The notes: generated from the letters alone by a model not told the origin. 64,000 nt of DNA from Polytrichum commune (GCA_950295325.1 OX485807.1:8707001-8771000), one strand, 5' to 3'; counted from the stretch's first letter, positions 48,201-62,019 are shown. A program made the numbers and translations.

Positions 48201-50502
48201 TATGTATATGTGACAATTTTGAGTTCCTAAATTAAATTGCCTCAATTATGTTTGGACTCCATTTTTTTTGAGTGACAAGGGATGACAATGACACTATTGG
48301 GGGGTTAAGTATATTTGTAGGAAATAAACTTCTCATGTGAGAAACCTTAGGGATCCTTGATGTATACTTATATCTCCCCAAAAGTTCATATTAGTACCCT
48401 ACTAATTCTATATTTAACTAGGTGGACCTATATATATATCTATATATCTATATATATATGTTTGTAAGGCAAAGTCGAGCATTCAAAATATCCTTAAACT
48501 ATATAGCCATGTAATACAACGTGGGCTATTTGGAGACTTGATCCCTTGGCCCAAAGGCTATTGAGGTGTCAAGGTTGGAGTGGGAATGTAACATTTCCCC
48601 AACCTATATTTGTCATCCAGTATTGAGGTTGGGGGTTAAATCCTTTGTAGGGGTACTATGAACCATGTGCACTGAAAGGATATTTAGAAGGGGGGAAGGG
48701 CTATGGAAGTAATGTGTAATTTCATGAAATATTCCACATGTTTGACAAATATACTTGAAAGACAACTAATGCATTCCTGGAGAGGAGTGTTGTATGAGTT
48801 CTTACAACCAAAATAATATGTATATGTGTTGGGTTTTGCATAACGTTATTAAGCAGTGTGTGTCGGTTCATTTGGGCTCCGAGAATATAACCATGAAATG
48901 CCATTGCTTAATAATATTATGTGAATAATATTGCAATTTGGAGCAGTAGTTTACCAGCTGAAAGCTCACTAATGATAATGATAGTATTGCAGCGAAAAGA
49001 AATGTGCAATCTTTTGTTTGTGCTTCATTAAAAAAAAGACGACAGAAGAGTGGTGGTGTGCTTTGTCCCAAATCCTCTCAAAGCTCACAAAACAAGTTTG
49101 TTTGGTCAACATACACTCGACCTAAGGGTCGATGATAATTCACTTGAACTGCTCAACCGAATTGTAAGTAAGGGACTTTCAAGCATTATTTGGCTTCATA
49201 ATGATTGTCCTTTGTTGGCTCTATCCCATGTTGGCATTGTGGAGATTGTCTTTGAGTGGTACTAGGGCCTGGATAATGCATGTTAGAACTTAGTGAATAA
49301 AGTTTGATGAAGCTCAGTGGAAGCTCAGTGAAGTTTCCAATTCAATATGAAAAGAGCTAATAATTATAAATAAGTTCTACTAAATATCATTTAATGTCAG
49401 AGCCTCTCATGACAAAGCCACATTCCTTCTTTATTTGTCCAAGCCCCCTTAAATTCTCACTTTGAGTGCGGCCATTTTACACTTGTTCAAATCATTGATA
49501 GTTGGACGTTTGATCAAGCTCTCGATAATTTTCGTTGTGAATGAAAGCTTGTCAAATCTAAGCATCAATTCCTGGAAATTTTCAAAAATCGAATGCTTGA
49601 CTCAAGCTCTAGGTAGGGGGGAAGCCTAATTGAAGGAAAGCACAAGGAACTTCCACCATATGATGAGAGCATCCTCCATCAACGACTTTCCACCCTCTCA
49701 TTCAGCATATGATATTGTGCATGTGAGAGGACATTGTTGTATAGTATGAGCGTACCTCACATCCATCCTTGCAAGCCCTTAATGTCCCATGTGGACATTC
49801 TTTGTCCAAATGAATTTTTTTGGAATGGTGGATGGGGATGCAAATGAAGTTAATTTTAATCAACTTTTTCTTGAAAAATAGTTGGCATATACAACTTCAC
49901 TAAACATCTTATTAAGTTGTGTACCATTAAAATTGGTATGCCATGTTAAATAGAGTGATCTATGGCTTGGCCCATGTAGCAGAATGTGTTATATGCATGT
50001 CGTATGACACCCTCTCCCCATCCTCTATACTTGCCACCAAGTGACTGCAAGACAATTGATTCGGGTCGACAATGAATAGTGTAGACCATATTGAATTATA
50101 TGTTTAGTGCACTTATGAGATAACAATGGATTGATAATCTCATAAGAACCCATCGTCCCTTTATCACAAAATGTACTAATTATTTTTGTGTAACCAAGGG
50201 GCCAATCAATGAATACTTCTTCACTGGCTAAATGCAACAAGATTGTGAAATCCTTGGAGCAAAGAGGCTTTTATATTCAAATATCATCATCATGATGTAT
50301 GCCTTGTGAAGTATTCTCTTACACATCTTCAAAGCAATACAAGTTTTAAATTAAATCCAACAATTCTTTCCATACCACCCCCAAATGATCATTTAAAACT
50401 CTCGTCTTTTGATACTTTCATACACCTACATGTCTTCAAAACACCCAAAAATTTCCACCCAATGATGGATGCATTCTAGATTTATGAGGAATCTAGCTAC
50501 AA
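45226..50502. other. Gene-poor DNA with a diverged repeat pair and a TA microsatellite
   Basis: Bases about 47395-47500 and 49800-49895 resemble each other (TGTCCAA..GAATTTT....GGTGG(G/A)TGGGGATGCAAA core), so two copies of an unidentified repeat are present. A TATATATC-type microsatellite lies at about 48430-48462. ORFs of 60-109 codons show no motif. Confidence 0.45.
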
Positions 50503-51139
50503 GTGAAACTTTTTAAAAAAGAAAATGCTTCCATAAACTTCCCCAAGTTATTTGAGGACACCAACTGTGTGGATGGGATATTTGAATCAATATCAACAAG
50601 TTTGTTTCACATATGTTTACATTTTAGTCTTGCAACTTTCAATTTATGCCAAATGAACAATGTGTGTTACTATGTAAACAGACTTGAGCCTTTGAGGTTT
50701 AAGAACGTTCCTTGTATTGGTCTCAAGGTGGGCATTTAGCTATTATGTGGTATACACATGCATTAAGAGGGGATTTGCTTGGGAGATATTTTGTATGGGA
50801 CCCTAATTGAAATACCATTGTTGTTTATTACCTACAATTCTATCAAATTTAGTTGACCCTATTGTTACTTACAGAATGTAGGAGACATAAATTTGTAGCA
50901 CATCATGTTTGTTAGAAAAGTTATTTTTGACCAAAAAATTTGGTTGTAGCAAAGCGTATGTGTCTAAATCCAACAAACCTACTCATAACATACATACCTC
51001 ATCTATGAATGCAAACCCAAGCATTATGTCATTTGCATCTACCAACACACTATCGTCACTTGGATTTGGCACACAAAGTAACATTGCAGAGCCTAACCAT
51101 CCACGACACGCAAGGGAGAGCCCTTCACCAAAACAATAG
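50503..51139 (+). pseudogene. Possible decayed retroelement ORF with zinc-knuckle remnant
   Basis: LEPLRFKNVPC is followed, with one frame shift, by QGGHLAIMW. This is reminiscent of a C-C-H-C knuckle after an EGLPFKC-type lead. The next open stretch (50909-51139) is Ser/Asn/Pro-rich, like LINE ORF1 tails. The evidence is weak and it may be chance. Confidence 0.25.
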
Positions 51140-51906
51140 AGAGGATATGAGCACAAAGCTAGACCTTAAAACCCTAAATTGAACAAAAGTTGGGTTTTCA
51201 TTTTTGGGGGGATGATGAGGGTTGATGGGACCCTATGTTAATCCTACATTTTATTTTGTTTTTACCAATTTCCTCCCATGAATCAATCAATCCCTATGTT
51301 TTAACCCACTTAATTACATAACTTTTCTAGGAGCTTACCTTGAGGTATTGGTTTCTAGTCGTTTCATATCAACTTTGTCCCATTACACTAATTTTGAGAA
51401 CTTTGAAACCTCGGGGGGGGGTGACTTAGAAAATTTTAGAATGTAACGTGTGGCCAAAGATATGGTATTTTTTATTTAGTGTAGGTAAAATTTTGAAATT
51501 TATTTGAGGTAATGTACTGTTGTGAAAATAGGAGATTGAGGATTATAATAAATATATGGTCATAGATAAGATGGTAACTTTTTCTTTTTTAGATATAATG
51601 TACAGTCTGGTATAAGCACCCTAGGTTAAAGATAAGAGTACACTATGTACTCCCGCCTTTGGACGTAATTTGAAATTGGATGAGAACGTGTGGTTCATAG
51701 TCACGACGGATGAATTCCTTTCGGCCTTCTCTCCCGTCGGGAACGATGGGTTCAGTTGAGTTCCTGTACATTGTTGCTAGGGTTGTTTGCGTGGAAGGGT
51801 TTGTGCCGTTGTGGATTTCTTGGGAGTTCGAGCGCCAAAGTTTCTTCCACTTCAGTTTGCTGTGGTTTAGGGTTCTCAAGCGATTTATGGTGGTTTAGGT
51901 TGAGCT

Positions 51907-54900
51907 ATGGCTGATCGGTTAAAAATTTGGACCTTAGAAGATGAATCTGCAGCGCCAGAAGTATTCGATAAGGTCAAGGCTTTGGGGGAGGAGACGCTTG
52001 CATCGTTGAGGGTTAGGCTTGAGTCAGAAGAGGTCCTCGACTGGCCCTTCGATTTTTGGGACGTTGAAGATGGGCGACGGATTCGGAGGAAGGTGGAGCG
52101 CCTAAATGAGGTTGCAGAAGATGTTTACGTGATTCCCACGGTGGAGCATGATTCGCGGTGAGGGAAGCGTCGTCGTGTGGAGGACGGATCCCACGTTGGT
52201 AGTGAGGAGGCTCCCAGTCCATCGCCAGGTTTAGGGTTTGTGGTTTTTTCAGAGAGTGTTGATCCTGAAAGTTGTGATCCCATAGGGTCCTCTAGGGTTA
52301 GTGGTGTTAGTGCGGATTGTGATGAAATTGAGGAGGGTGGAGACCCGCTGAAGTCCACATTGGTGCCAAAAGAGATTATGGATATGTATTTAGCCCAAGT
52401 CGATAAACTGAAACGAGATTTGAGAGATTCTGATCTCGATGATCACAAGTGGGAGCTCCGATCGTGGAACCAGGACGGTGTGGGAATCGTCAAGTTGTTC
52501 TGTAAGGAGTGCAGAAAAGAAATTGGAGGACAAAGCGGGAACCATAGTAAGACTACAATCCAAAATTTGTTCTCCAATTTCAAAAGCAGCCACCTGCAAA
52601 GCGCCCAACATGTGAAGAGTTGGTGCAGGAAGCATAACCTAAACTACCTCGACCACCCTCAATCTCAAGCGCCGAAGGGTAAAACTCTTGTGTTGACTGT
52701 GGACGACCACAGAAAGCTGACGAGGGAGGGAGTCGAGATTATGGAAGCCGTGAATGCGGATTTGGGAGAGGGCATCAAGCATTTCCATACTTTGGGTGAT
52801 TTGGAGCAACCGAAACCCAAGAGTTTCTGGTTCAAGGTAAAGTGTCCTTACTGTCGGGATGGATTGATGCAACTTTGCCCACCAAAAAAGAATCTAGAGG
52901 CAACTTTGAGGAATCATATGGCGAGCACGAAGCACATGCAAGCCGTGGAGGAGTCCAAGAATGCCGACAGGAGTGGAAGTGCGCTACTCTCGGGAAGAAG
53001 GGGAAGGCCGCGGACAACATCCTCGATTAGTGTGCACTCAAATCAACCGGATCTTCATACGTTCTACAAAGGTGCAGCTCACGAGGGCCAAGAAGGTGAT
53101 TCGTCAAGTTTTGATAGTCATGCATTGTTGTCTCGAATGTGTTGGGGTTTTCGGGGGCCGAAGGTTATGTATGGGGATGTGTCGTATGTTGTTCTTCCTT
53201 TGCTAGATGATCGTCATATAGGAGCACTTTGGTATCCAGAACCACATGCTACAGCGTCATTCTTTGTTGATAAGGTTGAGGTCTTAGTGAGAGGTACCTT
53301 TCGCCATAGGGACTGCCATAGACTATCCAGGTCTATTGGTGGGTTTCTAAATTATACATGTTCCATGTGTGAACAAATCCCTTGGCAAGATGACTTCAGA
53401 AAGAGAGTCGTTAGAGAGGCGATATGTGATCAATAAAGGGGGTTTAGGTCCACTGCCGGGGGTATGCGTGTAGGATACCTCTCCGTTAGTGAACTGGCTC
53501 GTCACAGCAGGGATGTGGCAAAGAAGTATAGATTGGAAAAACTCCAGCATTGCGCGGCTAGAGTGAGGATCACACAACTCAAAGTCAAACGGCCTACTCT
53601 CCGTGAGATGGCCAAGTCTGCCTCTGCTGATGGAAATGTGGTGAAGTTGTGCCAGAATATTGTGAATGCACATCGTACAGGGGCCTTTGGTGGTAAACCT
53701 GCTTTATGGGATTTCCTTCAAGATGTAGCCCATAATCTTAATCGAGATAGTCGAGGTAACCGTTACACTCTTAATACTAAGTGTTTTGCTCAGACTATGA
53801 AAGTCTATGGAGGCAGACGTATGTGTGACTTGTTGGTCCAAACTATAGTACCATCAAGAGGGATCTTAAAAAGGGAGTGCAATTCCTACCGGGTGAACAC
53901 GCTGAGATTTTTGCTGCTGTAGCGAGCATTTACAGAGATGCTAAGATCGCGCACAATATTGTGGGTCCTGTGCCAGTCATTCTCGCAGAGGATGAGACCA
54001 AGGTTAAGGGTAGGATTTCGTGGGAGTCTAAGTGGGATACATTGGCAGGCTTTTGTGGGCATAAAACAGATCACGTCTGTATTACGACTTTCAAGCCCGA
54101 AGTCGGTTCAGGAGAAGACGGATACAACAATATTGTGGATTCCTTTCGGTCCAATCAGGTTGGTAGTTTCGCCAGAGTCATAGTCGTGAACCCACTTCAC
54201 GAAAAATTGCCTCGCCTTACGTTGGTTGTTTCTTGCACATGCAATTGCTTCGACGCCTCATGGGTGAGGCGACAGTGGGAAGCAATAGATTCTTTGTGGT
54301 TCAAAGAATGTCACTCGTCTGTAGGGCCCATAGTTGGGTATGCCAGTGACGGTGACAGCCAAAGGAGGCAATTGATGCTCCATGACTATCGTACTAAAGA
54401 GGGGTCTCGTTTGGATGTGGGATGGGATGGATGGTTGTTGAGTGCTTCCATGAATAGCGAGGGAGATGCGTTTGGTCTACACGACCAAGATTATGTCCAT
54501 AATGGGAAAAAATTGATTAATCCATTGTTGTCTTCGGTCCGTTGTCTGCAACTTGGTGGAGATGTGTGTTTGCTCCAACATGTTGGTCATGTATACAACC
54601 GCTTCACGGCTGATGAACATGGATTAAGACAAGAAGACATTGATCGAAGAGATAGGCAGAATTGGGCATCAGCACAAAGGTTGTGCTCGGAAAATGTTAG
54701 AGTATGTCTGAAACGTATCCGGGAAGGTGATGATGTACACAGAGAGCGGACGTTGGGTACTGAATATTATTTGCAAATTTGTGCAGATTATATTGATATA
54801 TTTTGCTCCCCAAGGCATTCTTTGAGGTCTAGGATAGTTTTGGCCGCAAAGGTGTCTTTTTTTTTTCGCTTGTGGAGGTTGTGGTTGAAACATGGGTACC

Positions 54901-56374
54901 ACGCCGTGCAGGGCAATTCAATGGAGATCGTTGAGGCCTGTCATTTTGTCAGTCAACAATGCTTCATTGACATTCAATTGTCTTGTCACTTTGTTGTGCT
55001 CCTTATATGCCACTTTTGCGATAGGTATGCCCATCTCCCAGTCCCCTTGCACCTCACTAGGTCAGACTCGTGTGAAGTTTTTTTTCCAAGATTGGGGGCA
55101 TGAATGGGAATGAGAGAGCCTATGATTTTCATGAGTTGTTGAATACAGCAAACACCCTTAATCATGTGTCTGCTATAGAATATGCTGGTAATGGACTGAA
55201 GTTCAATAAACAACACAATAAGATGGAAAACATCTGGGCCAAACTACACCCACTTAAAGCTGACGAAACACCGTGTGACCTTGGTGACTACTTGGAGATT
55301 CCAACAAATGTTGAGGTGGTGTTGGCTCTAAAGGAGGGTCTGAAAGAGGCCCAACGACTTCTACGGCATTTGAACATGGCCCCTTCCGTACATGCTAGAG
55401 CAAACCTTAAAGTTTGGTTCAACAAGCTGTGGGAGCTAGAAAGAATAGATGAGAAATTCATGAAATTCAAATCCACCTCCAAACCTGTATTTGGAGAAGA
55501 TGGTGATTCTGAGGTTATCAGGCATACGCTGCAACAAGCGACGTCTCTTGAGGAAGGAGATACGGTGGTTCTAAACCAGGTTCAGTTGGAGTCGGATTTG
55601 TTTGACGATGGACAAGATATCGGGATGGTCGCTGAGGGTGAGGTGCGAGATGCTATCGCAGATATGCTAAACACCCATGAGGAGCAAGTGACAGCCGTGG
55701 CAGTCCCCTCTATCATCAAACCAGTTGTAGAGTTTGGTGGCCACTTCATCTACAAGTCTACATTGGTATCCCAATTGAATGGAAACCCGTTTCTTTCGAA
55801 AGACAGAGTTACTAGGGTCAAGCATTCCATGTACTACAACAATCATGACGACTATCTTAGTGCTGCTGCATCTTCAAGTACTTGCCTTCTAGGTATTGGA
55901 TCAGATTGCGGGGTCTACTTTGTCCAGCATAGTACAACTACAGTCTCGTCTATTGTGAAGGCAACATTGAAGAGGAAGAAGGGGCGCCAACCAAAATCTT
56001 CAAAGGCTGGGAGGCCTACTAACATCCTCCAAAGAGTTGAGGATGGATCTTGGTGGATAGGACGAGTTCAGTCTATGAGGAGAGTTCATGGGAAGCAGTG
56101 GGGCCTCCTTCGGCAGCCGGTGGACCTCATGAACCTCAAAGAAACATCAGGAAAGCAAAATTCTAACACATGCAACATTCAAGTTATGCTACAGTACTTT
56201 AGGAAATTCCCGGGTCATTTGAAATTCAAATATGATCATACGGACACGAGGTGGATTGATGTAGATACCATAATATCCACTGTCACTTTAGAGTATAACT
56301 CCACAACCGATGTATACACATTAGATTCTAATGACGCTGATGCACTCAATGAATTTGTGAGTTCAAAGAATTAA
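51907..56374 (+). pseudogene. Large zinc-finger/AT-hook transposase-like gene with two nonsense and two frameshift lesions
   Basis: Starting at ATG 51907, about 1480 codons can be followed without introns to TAA 56372-56374. Lesions are TGA at 52159-52161 (CGA to TGA likely), TAA at 53434-53436 (CAA to TAA likely), a one-base loss just upstream of about 53840, and a one-base loss in a T8 run at 55078-55085. Two CX2C...HX5H zinc modules occur, CKECRK...HLQSAQH (about 52501-52615) and CPYC...HMASTKH (about 52845-52940). An AT-hook, GRRGRPRTT, lies near 53000. The central part has conserved-looking acidic motifs: AEDET (53986-54000), SDGDS (about 54346-54360) and SDSCEVFF (about 55062-55086). 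Together these could be a D-D-E RNase H-like core, the last motif resembling the glutamate helix of P-element/THAP9 transposases. A second basic, AT-hook-like patch (KRKKGRQPKSSKAGRP) lies near 55970-56020. I cannot assign a named superfamily, and no terminal inverted repeats were found. Confidence 0.7.
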
Positions 56375-57099
56375 TATATATAGGATTTAGGATTAAGAAT
56401 TTATTTGATGGTGAAAGTGGGTTTCTTTTTAAATGCAGTGGGTAAAGGTTGAATTGTTGAATGATATAATCCTGTGGATTTCTCATATTTTAGTTTATTT
56501 TAGGGTTTATTAGTCACTGCCAGCAGTGAGCAGCAGATGTGTACTCAACCCAAGGGTTGCGTCTTCTGGCGAAATTGACGTTGGTGAATAAGGAGTGTCG
56601 TGACGTGGTTGCAGTGATGGTGGAGCACGCGGTGTTGCGGTTGGCGCAATTTGACTTGGTTTGGGAGTGGTTCATCATAGCTTGTTTTGTATAAACTGTG
56701 TTCTTTCTTAAACACATTTTTCTAATTTGAGGGGGTTGTTTTGAGAGAGGTATATTTTGAAGGGCCAAATCGTGTTTGAAGGGCATTGAAGACTTCAATC
56801 TTGAGCAGTGCGTTCTTCTGTTGTGAAGCTCTTGCCACGCTGAGACTTTCAGATTGTAGATGATGATGGTTTAAGATCGTTTTGTTGTTGTCATAAACAT
56901 TTTGCCGCGTACTTTGCTATGTATGGTATACTAACTTCATGCTGCAGCCCTCTTTACATGTGTCCATGTAGTTCTGCATCCTCTAAACCAACTATGCCAC
57001 AAATCCTTAGTACAAAGACCACGCTAATTTTCTAAAGTTGCTTTGTTATAATGAAGTTATGGTACTATAAAATGCAATCTTTCTGTAATTTGAACTAAA
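56375..57099. other. 3' flank of the transposase-like pseudogene
   Basis: No gene or inverted-repeat end was recognised. If this is a transposon, its right terminus should lie here. Confidence 0.4.
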
Positions 57100-57139
57100 T
57101 GTATGGTATAAAAAAATATAACAATTTAGAAAATTAGGT

Positions 57140-57243
57140 AATGAAATGGTCACTTTAATTAGGTCCAACCACCAAAATACCCCCTAGAAAAATACCTCTC
57201 GGTCACACGTGATATACAAACCCCCTATAGAGTCACCCCCCCG
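57140..57243. repeat. Probable hAT-like MITE fragment (tail, copy C)
   Basis: The sequence AAATACCTCTCGGTCACACG followed by TGATATACAAA and AGAGTCACCCCCCCGAG parallels the right end of copies A and B (AAATACCCCT..., GTG.TGCACAAA, AGAGTGATCTACCCGTG). The left end was not located. Confidence 0.4.
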
Positions 57244-57599
57244 AGTTTGAAACTAATTTTGATGTCAAATCATCTTTAAAGAGTAGCCTCTACCTTACAT
57301 ATTACTTAAAAGGCATTTTTTTGTTGGATGAATGTGTGGTACGAACATTTACATGCAATAAATCACAGGCTCTCGAGTCTCATCCATTGTGCAATATTGT
57401 AGCTTACATTTAATTTTTTTCACAAATTCTCAAGAGAGCAACGTTGACTACAATCATTAAAGTGATGACGCCACATATGGATGAAAATGAAATTTTACAT
57501 TTAAACTTCTACACATTCATCCCAAATCTGACAATTTCATCCAATTTTATGAATTTGGGGGGGTTTCAAGTGATTTTAGCATTCTCATCAACACCAATG

Positions 57600-57905
57600 T
57601 ATTTTTTTTTTTGAGATAGTTGAAAATTTATTTCAATGCCAAAAACCAAAATATCAAGGCCAGTGGGGACCCGAGAAAGAGAATTTGGTGGGCTCTATTG
57701 GGTGCACCTGATGAAAACAATACAACCCAAGTTGGGTTAACAACCTAAACGTGTTTAATTAAGCATGCATTAAGCGCTCTCATGTTCCAATGCATGATTC
57801 TAGTGTTATCCTAATGATAGAGAACTTCATTTCTGCCCCAAATCTTGTCAAACTTCCCAAGTGTGTCCCATGCAATTCTAGCATAATCAAGGATACCTAG
57901 CCAAA
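57600..57905 (-). pseudogene. Possible LINE fragment
   Basis: Minus-strand reading gives GILDYARIAWDTLGKFDKIW and GRNEVLYH. A few stops later comes RIMHWNMRALNA, like the SWNVRGLN start of a LINE endonuclease. There is no further domain, so this is a weak call. Confidence 0.3.
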
Positions 57906-58449
57906 CCATTTGTTTTTTTTGCTTTTTTTTTGCTTTTTTTTGGGGGGGGGTTCATCCCACTTGGTGTTACTGAAGGTAAGGTCATTCCCTTCAACCCAAA
58001 GAGTCCACAATGTGACAACTCACAAGAGCAACCAAAACTCTAGAAAGCTTACAAAGTGTGGATGGGATTTCTTTACCGCAAATGACTTTGAAGGGGTCTT
58101 GAAAGGGGTCATCAACATCAGTGCAGCTTGCTTGTCATTGTGGTTGATACCTTTAAAAAAAGACTTTGAGGTAAAGAATAGAGCTTTACATGTACATCAA
58201 CCTTTGCAAGGTTTGACCATTAGCATACATGGGCCTAATTGTGGGTTTATTTGTCAACGGAATTGGGGAAATCTATAGAATAATTTTAAAAGAAAGAGAA
58301 TATTCACTTAAATAACAAATAAAAAATTCATCCAAGCTTTGAAAACTAAGAGGAAAATGGCTACGGCTTTATTTGGGTTTGAGAATTATCTTGTACCAAT
58401 CACATCATATATGTTTAAACACAGTCCAACTTCCTGATTATATTAGACA

Positions 58450-60268
58450 AAACACATTGCCAAGAACCCTTACCCATGTTTAACCAACCACCGGTGCTAA
58501 AATGACATAATTGTAAACAATAATCAAGTTGAATGTTGTTCATATTGTGGGCAAAACTCATAATAAAAGGAACATAATACCTGACATAACACAGACACAC
58601 AAACTGAGGGAAAATGGCACCCGTGTAAACCTTTTGGCAACGTTTGATGGCTCTTCGGCACATGGCAGCCTCTGAAAGAAAGCATGGCCATGGACGCTGC
58701 TTTCATGCTTCCATGTGCTGTTGACTGCTCCCGAAACTCCGGCGGGTTGATGAGTCTAGTTAGGGCCACTTCACACATGAGCCAAGGGCCGTGACCATGA
58801 AATTGTGAGAGCCCAAACGAAAGTGTCCCAAGGCCGTCCCAACACACCTTCATAATCACGTAGTGTGGTCATGGACCCTCAAGTGTAGTGTGAAGTCATG
58901 TGTGACCACACCCTCAACCAAATGCTATTTCAATGAATTTCTATTCATGCGGGTCCTCAAACATTATAAAGTAAAATAAACCAACGGTTGTGAGTGCATG
59001 GTCGGAGTGCCATGGTCTCCTAGTTTTGTGTTAGGCCTACCTCCAAGAGGTGATTTTGGAAAATAGTCCCAAGTGACCATGAAACATGATCCATTCGATG
59101 CCGTGTAAGAATCCATGTAGACTTTTCATCCATCTTGCATTCACATATATACTCCGTTGGTCCCTCAAGCGTAGTGTGAAGCAAACTTGGACGGGCTCTG
59201 CCTTTTCCACCGATGAGAGTGCTTGAAGTGTCTTGGTCACGGGCTCTCAGTCCCGTGTGTGAAGTGGCTCTTAGAAGCACCCGCACAGTCATATACAGTA
59301 CAGGGCTTGTGGATAGCTTATAGACGAGGATCCATAGATTGCATAATGCGACTAGCTAGGCTCAAAGCACGGCCACATAGTAGCCTCGGCAACGGGAGTT
59401 TCACTAAATTTGGAGGGGCCGGGCCCCCCTGGGAATGGAAGAATAGTATGTTAAGGAGGATCTGGGAAAGAGGAAAGAGAATGCCACACTGGACAAAATT
59501 GGGAGGCCGGATTGGGGGGGGGATGCATTGACGTGTTCAAACAGCTGACAGGTGGAGCATCTGTGACTGCCTAGTCATCAGCATTATTTCGTTGGTAGGA
59601 GAGTCATCTCACAGTTTTTGGAAAGTCCACGTGTCACATGTCGATTGGACGTCCCAACTCCCACCCCGCGTGCAGTGTTACTTCACCTGTATTCACTCAT
59701 GCCCCGATCACACCAACTTCCCTTCAACTTCCGGATGTGAAATAGTTGGGGATGTCATGACGGCCGGATGCCAAGTTGTTCACACCAACATCCCGGTTTG
59801 GTCAACGTTTTGGCATCTCAATGTGTAGCAACCGGAATAGAGTGACCGGCAGAGGCTAATATTGGAGAGGTTACCGTTTTGTGGTGGGACCCACATGTCC
59901 GAGTCATTTTGGTGATGGGGCCTACATGTCCGACGGACGTCCAAACGTGGATGTCAGATTATAGGTGGTGGCCATCTCCGGCGCCGTCATACATCATGGA
60001 CGGTGATGGCCCACCATGAAAATCACTATTGGAGACTTATTCATCTACTGAAAATGAACTTATTGTTTGGTGTGATCAAGGCATCACTGCAGTTCGGGTA
60101 ACTGACATGTTTTACAACACCTATTGGTCGGGGGAGGTTGACATGTGATTTAAGCAAACCAACCCATACATTCGTTCTTTGTTGGTTGCCTAAACCCTTG
60201 CCTCTAAGGAACTAGTGTACGAGTTGGTTTGCACCAGCTGTTGACATGTTCATTCCTTTCAATAGATT
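58450..60268. other. GC-moderate intergenic DNA without recognised genes
   Basis: Several ORFs of 80-110 codons overlap on both strands (58.5-59.8 kb) but share no family motifs. The stretch 59.6-60.0 kb has a short internal similarity (GGGACCCACATGTCCGA and GGGGCCTACATGTCCGA). No repeat ends or RNA genes were seen. Confidence 0.45.
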
Positions 60269-60269
60269 A

Positions 60270-60704
60270 CTACACTAATTATCCCAATTAGTGAGGGAGG
60301 GCTAATAGTGTGTGTGGGAAATTAGTGAAGGTGATCCTAATTTTTTGGTTTTTTTTTATGCTATGAAATTAGTGCCACCCAAAAGATCTAGGATGCATTC
60401 TTCAACATGGTACTATTGGTTGGAAATACTATTCAAAGCAATGTTATTCATTGAAAGTACATTAATTATTCATCTTGACACTATTCATTGACAAGCATTG
60501 TGTTTGCATATAATCTCTTTTACCGCTCTATTAGCATCTTAGAGCGCACACTAATGTTCTTGAAATGTATGGTAAATGAGCATGTATACCTGAATTTAGT
60601 ATCACTAAATAAAAATTTTAGCCCTCACTAATTTTGAGATTTGGAAAAATAGTGCATGTTTTGGGAATCGGTACCACACACACTAATTGGGATGATTAGT
60701 GCAG
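60270..60704. mobile_element. MITE with 24-bp terminal inverted repeats
   Basis: CTACACTAATTATCCCAATT plus AGTG (60270-60293) is the reverse complement, with two mismatches, of 60681-60704. The 435-bp span is AT-rich and non-coding. A clear target duplication was not seen. It is similar in style to the 33.6-kb element (ACTACACTAA... start). Confidence 0.7.
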
Positions 60705-61498
60705 TTTACGTCAAATTGACACTTGGATCGAGGTCAGGGATTTCAAATTAGTTTCAAAAAATTGGACGAATCATTGATAGAAGTTAGTTAGCATTAGGGG
60801 TATTGATGACCAAAAAATTCTTCAAAAGCAAGGTCCAAAACGTTAGCTAACTTCTAGTTTCGTAGCTTTTATTTAAACATAAAGTCTAACTATAAATACA
60901 CTTCTTATTGTATTTAGTATCACATACGTAATAGTGTCACTTACCCTATTTTGAGACGTAGCCACGTATGCAAGTTATGCTAATGTTCAACAACGTCATC
61001 ATTGGCATCACTGATGATACACGGTGTTCAAGTGCACTTACTTATATCTTGGCATGGGTATGCTCAATAGTGTTATGAGGTGTGTATGCTTGTCTTACAC
61101 AATGGTTTACAAGTTGACTAAAAATGTACACAAATGACACTTGCCATTAGTATGCTCAGAAATATCTTCCTCTTGCATACCAAAATACAAACACATGATA
61201 CTTGCCATCAAGACGCTCAATTATACAATATCTTCCCCCTTGTATACACGCAAAACTAGCATCTCAAGCATCCCAATGTGCTACCCTAAATGTCATAATG
61301 TCTCACTTCCAAAAGTTATTTCTTTTGACAAAGAGTGTCATGTTGACAACCAACGGACGTGACACTTTGAGACCTCTAGACATCTAGTTCAGGTTGTTTG
61401 CCAATAGTGTGTGTGACACTAACTACCCTAAACAGTGTAACATAGTTTGAGCGATTACATTATAACATAGCCGAAGGAATGATCGGGGAGAACCGATA

Positions 61499-61704
61499 GT
61501 TAGTTACAATGAACCGGTTGAGTTTGAAAAATATGCGGTTGAATTTCAAGATTGCAGGAAAATTATTGATCATTTTAGAGGAATCTATGGAATACACCCC
61601 AATTTAATAAAGGAAAACCGGAGGATGTCATCAACATGTAACCGGTTGGACTTGCAAACACTAGGATCTCAACCGGTTATGCCCAAAAATCTGCCCGATC
61701 ACTG
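61499..61704 (+). repeat. Direct repeat unit 1 (AACCGGTT-rich)
   Basis: It shares with 62307-62514 the order TAGTTACA.ATGAACCGGT, CATTTTAGAGGAATCTA, AGTACACC-like, AACATGTAACCGGTTGGAC, AGGATCTC and CACTG. Identity is roughly three quarters by eye. Confidence 0.7.
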
Positions 61705-62019
61705 AGCCGAAGCCGTAAGGGCGGGAAGTGCAGGTGGACCCTCACATAGCCTAGGCCACACTGCAGTGTCTGGCATCTCCAATGTGGCATTTGGGAGGTT
61801 TCCAGGTGACTGTCTATGATCAATCAATCATTCCACCAGAGCACCAGCACCAGCAACGCAGAATCACTCCCACAATTCACAGGTGCCAGCAGGAGGGGAG
61901 GGGGGGCCTGCCTGGGGGAGGACGAAGCATACAAAGCCTGCCAGCAGCCCAGCAGCAATGAACAGGGAGGACTGACGGGCCGCTAGAGTAGAGCAACCCG
62001 TAACCGATGACTTCTGAGA

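Noticed and set aside
57910-58278. 122-codon ORF starting in a T/G homopolymer stretch
   Set aside because: The N-terminus is translated poly-T and poly-G; the rest lies in interspersed-repeat sequence.
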